A stretch of 64,000 nt of DNA. Source: Chrysophaeum taylorii. Lineage: Eukaryota; Sar; Pelagophyceae; Pelagomonadales; Pelagomonadaceae. Below are positions 60,993 to 64,000 of this stretch, in pieces. The position numbers and the translations under genes are program-made. A model generated the notes under the pieces. It did no database searches. It was not told the DNA's origin and was given only the letters and a program-made list of their open reading frames with translations. Position 1 is the stretch's first letter. Each line of letters opens with the position of its first letter. The DNA lies in the NCBI GenBank assembly GCA_029834535.1, contig JAQMWT010000340.1, positions 365,958 through 429,957 on the forward strand. Reading direction: 5' to 3'.

Positions 60993-62777
60993 GTATGAAA
61001 CCCGATCTTCATCTCGGCCTGTGCCAGAAGCTGAACGATTGTGTCACCCTACCAACCCTAGCTACATTTTAGAATACGCATTAGACCTATACAGTGTAGT
61101 ATCAAATGGGTCGAACAAAAGACGCTTAGAACGCCCTGTTTCTTGGCAACCCTATGTCGAAGGTTTATCATCTCAACCAAAGCCAAAGGTACTCCTTACA
61201 CATACTTTGGACTCATCGGACAAAAGTCTGACTCAAACTGCTAACACACTCGCCTTCATCACTTCGTCCCAACCTGGTACATCTTCCACGTTTAACGCTA
61301 GACGCCTGCGTAACTCTAATGATGCTCGCCAGCCTTTCTCTCGCAGCGATTTATCGTATTATCGTCCTGGTGATTCTTACGTCACCAAGAAAACTGCCGG
61401 ACAGTCCCATGACCGTCCAATTTATCCCCGCACTTTTGACAGGTCCTCTCGGTCTAACATGAAAATATTAGATCGAACAAACCACACCTTAAACACCCTG
61501 CGAGAACAGTGTAGCGAGCTCACGAAGCATGTGACAGATAATGATACCACGGCTCAGCTACAACATAATATCAACAAGTTATTTGAGACTTGCTACAATC
61601 AGCTGACATTCTGTCAACGACATCTACTGAGGACAACAGTAGTTTACTTCGTCTAAACGAACAGCTCATGTTTGCAGAGGACATCATTTATGATGTAGAC
61701 GTTCATCTATCCTCGACCGAAAAGTCGTTAAACTACGTGGAGCCACAACACCATACTGTTGTTACTGCTCCCACCCCAAAGGCAACTCCTCCTACTACAA
61801 ACACACAGGGTAATCCTTCCAATACCGTGCCTAACCTCTTTACCGCTTCCGCCATCTCGGCTTTACCACCAGCATTATTGTCCTCGCTATCTTCACAGGT
61901 CCAATCTGCCCTCAACATACCATCACAAGCCGAAACCAAAAGGGATGCCGATCATACTTCGCTATCGTCATTTGATGAAAAGCACGGCATGGCTGATGAG
62001 GCTGACGAACCATCACCACCTGTTCAACCGATTATTATTCCAACGAATCTGTTATTGCTGGAGAACTTCTTCACAGCCAGCCTCTCCACTACTTGCCCAC
62101 ATTCGGAAAACGCCTTCCTCACCAACTACATGAAGGTAAACAGTGTCCCTCCACATTGCTCTTTTCTATATTTTGACTCTTGTGCTACCATCTCATTGAT
62201 GTCCACTTACGATTTTGCAATACCCAATCATATAATTCCACTGGACTCCAAATACGCGCCGATTGTTATTCAGACGGCTGCAGGACAACAACGTGCATCA
62301 CACATGATGTTAACACGTAACATTGTTGTTCCCCTACCAGATTATCCACGAGTTGGCTATGTTAAGATCGACTTCGCTTTATGTCTTCAGCCAGTGCATG
62401 ACCGACATCTCGCTATCCTGAGCATGCTTGAGTGGAACCAGACGAACCTGACTACTGTGTTCAATGATCGAGCTGAGCCAAAGCTCAGCGCTGTCACGAG
62501 CCGCATAGACAAAGATGTACGTATACCCATACACTATGTAGCAGCTAATTTACCTGCTCTCCCTTGTCTCACTTACAACATCGCTCGGGACAAGCAACTC
62601 GAACGTTGTTCCCTCGCATTTCCCCTCAAGCGATACCATGAAAACTGGGATCTACTGGCATACTACAACTACCTACTCCAAAGAGTTTTACCAGATCGCC
62701 CGTGGATTCGCCCTTTGGTTCTCAATCTTCGGAAACAGATCAAGTTTGTTCGGCAAAATACGCAGCCATTAACTTGA
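60991..62777 (+). pseudogene. Gag C-terminal / retropepsin-like polyprotein region
   Basis: Frames 60991-61656 and 61590-62777 overlap. The second carries an aspartic-protease-like segment: FDSCATISLMSTYDF (62172-62216), where the usual D-S/T-G-A has Cys for Gly. It continues IVIQTAAGQQRASHM and later HLAILSMLEWNQTNL, which sits where retropepsins have ILG. The Gly-to-Cys change may mean an inactive protease. Upstream is a Ser/Pro/Thr-rich linker. Confidence 0.55.
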
Positions 62778-62792
62778 CTACTTTCACGCCCA

Positions 62793-63472
62793 GTGTTTCT
62801 CTCACAAGAGCCCAATCTCCGCAAACCCTCTGTCATGTTACTTTGTTCTGGTTTGTCAACTCCGGTGTTCCTGTCTCAAGTCACTAATGACTTAGGCTTA
62901 AATACCAATGTAAGAGTTGTTGTTGAGTCTGATGATACGCTTGTTCGTATGTTACGCCACCGTTTTCCTACTGTATTATTATTTGAATCTCTCCCCGCCT
63001 TTATTAACCATCTTCACCTAATCTCACCAGAGAAAAGGCGCACATTCTATTGTGATATAATTGAGATCACTCCTCCCTGCACAAACAGGAATTTACTAAA
63101 ACAGCATAAGACAGAAGACTTACACAGCCTGCTGGACGATTCTCTTTCGACAGCATGTTGTCTGTCATCAAGCTACTCCAGCCCTTGGTACTACTGGCGG
63201 AGATGACGCCTCCACATAAGTACTGTCATCAAGACCACATCACAGTGGCCAACCTTATCCATACTACGCTTGATTACTGTGTCGATGTTGTTGATAGGTT
63301 CCCGACCTACCTCTGTGGCGACTACCAATCTAGAGAAAGATGGATATGCATCGCACGCAGATATTCTACTGGACCAATTAAACTATTGTCGTGGCCCATC
63401 CTCCATCCACGCCCCTTCCTAAAGATCGTGGATGATCTACAAGCTATTCCCAAGCGCCTTTGGCTATCCTAA
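62793..63472 (+). pseudogene. Cytosine-5 DNA methyltransferase-like domain, frameshifted
   Basis: Motifs of the C5-methyltransferase fold appear in order. Motif I-like is VMLLCSGLSTP (about 62832-62862) and motif II-like is VVVESDDTLVRMLRHRFP. Motif IV-like is EITPPCTNRN (PPC at 63072-63080, with the potential catalytic Cys). After a frame change near 63150-63200 come motif VI-like PLVLLAEMTPP (usually ENV) and motif VIII-like YQSRERWICIARR (usually PQxRxR). The end is 63472. The order and spacing support the call; substitutions at motif VI and the frameshift argue against activity. Confidence 0.55.
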
Positions 63473-64000
63473 ACGCGTATCCAAAGACTGGATCCGTGTT
63501 CCCCGATCCTCCATATATCCCGTTCCTAAAACGTTTGCACCTTACTCGCACAGGTTCTGCTCAGCTTACTATGGCTGACCTTGAATCCTCAATATGTTAC
63601 TGCTTCGCCTTCACTCGCAACAGGCTCACGAGCAACGTACTCACTCTGTTCAATCCGAGTGTACTTATCATCAGTTGTGCTTTAAACGCTCCTCTATGGA
63701 GCCGCTACCCAATGCAACGTATCCTATACACATCAAGGTTTTTAATCCTCTATAACTTGTTTGCCAGCTTACAACTAACTCACCCACTCCTGTGTCCTAT
63801 TACATAACCGTTTTGAAACTAACCAACCGTCACACAGGTTATTATTATCACACCTCATCAACATCACACAACTCCTACTTTTTAACTGGTGGCCACCATT
63901 CCGACGGCAACCTCACCATAGAGAACGCCACCACTAAATATCAGACTTCCATCACGCGTTTTGAAGCACGTACATGCTTCACAGCAACAGGTATATTGGA
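63473..64000 (+). other. Element sequence beyond the methyltransferase-like region
   Basis: Short frames continue to the window end, for example one open from about 63797 to 64000. No reverse transcriptase, integrase or RNase H motif is visible. Confidence 0.3.

Larger units (their letters stand above)
59929..64000 (+). mobile_element. Retroelement with gag-like, protease-like and cytosine methyltransferase-like regions, truncated by window end
   Basis: A series of plus-strand frames (59929-60405, 60357-60779, 60991-61656, 61590-62777, 62793-63206, 63155-63472) read as one decayed polyprotein: capsid-like helical region, retropepsin-like motif, then methyltransferase motifs. Base composition is clearly AT-richer than the neighbouring genes. 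No reverse transcriptase is visible before 64000, so its class is open; it may follow downstream. Confidence 0.6.

Overview
The window is nuclear DNA of a eukaryotic microalga. It carries a plastid fibrillin (PAP) protein and a probable thylakoid-lumen protein, a glutamate-receptor-like channel, an EXS-type transporter, a purple acid phosphatase and a secreted protein with a long Pro/Thr-rich tail. That mix, the GC-rich and mostly intronless genes and the PT-rich tail suggest a photosynthetic stramenopile, perhaps pelagophyte-like. This placement is an inference. Where reading frames break inside conserved domains, GT-AG introns of only 38-49 nt restore them, so I model these genes as spliced rather than broken.

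1-15.1 kb is gene-dense and ordinary: a cyclic-nucleotide-gated channel (5' end outside the window), a patatin-like lipase, a nitrilase-family amidohydrolase, an RluA-type pseudouridine synthase, a TGS1-like methyltransferase, a TPR lumenal protein, a JmjC/cupin oxygenase and a WD40 protein. Neighbours are often divergent with almost no gap; the JmjC and WD40 genes have ATGs that overlap on opposite strands.

15.2-21.3 kb is a nest of mobile elements: a defective Ty1/copia element between two 115-bp direct repeats, a roughly 1.2-kb repeat carrying a decayed PIF1/Helitron-type helicase end, a broken PIF/Harbinger transposase and a hypothetical ORF antisense to it.

21.6-54.1 kb returns to genes: secreted beta-helix/PT-rich protein, glutamate-receptor-like protein, DUF3223-xRRM-RGG RNA-binding protein, fibrillin, EXS transporter, C2/PH membrane protein, BED-finger transposase remnant, purple acid phosphatase, a 3,371-residue single-exon protein of unknown function, a SUV3-like helicase and an Arg-rich Btz-like protein. 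Copies of a dispersed repeat, two of which retain remains of a shared coding region, sit between several genes.

55.0-59.2 kb is a tandem array of four units of about 1.0-1.1 kb, the same family as the 18.2-kb repeat. 59.9-64.0 kb is AT-richer and holds a decaying retroelement with gag-like, retropepsin-like and, notably, cytosine-5 DNA methyltransferase-like coding sequence; it runs off the window. No rRNA, tRNA or CRISPR was seen.
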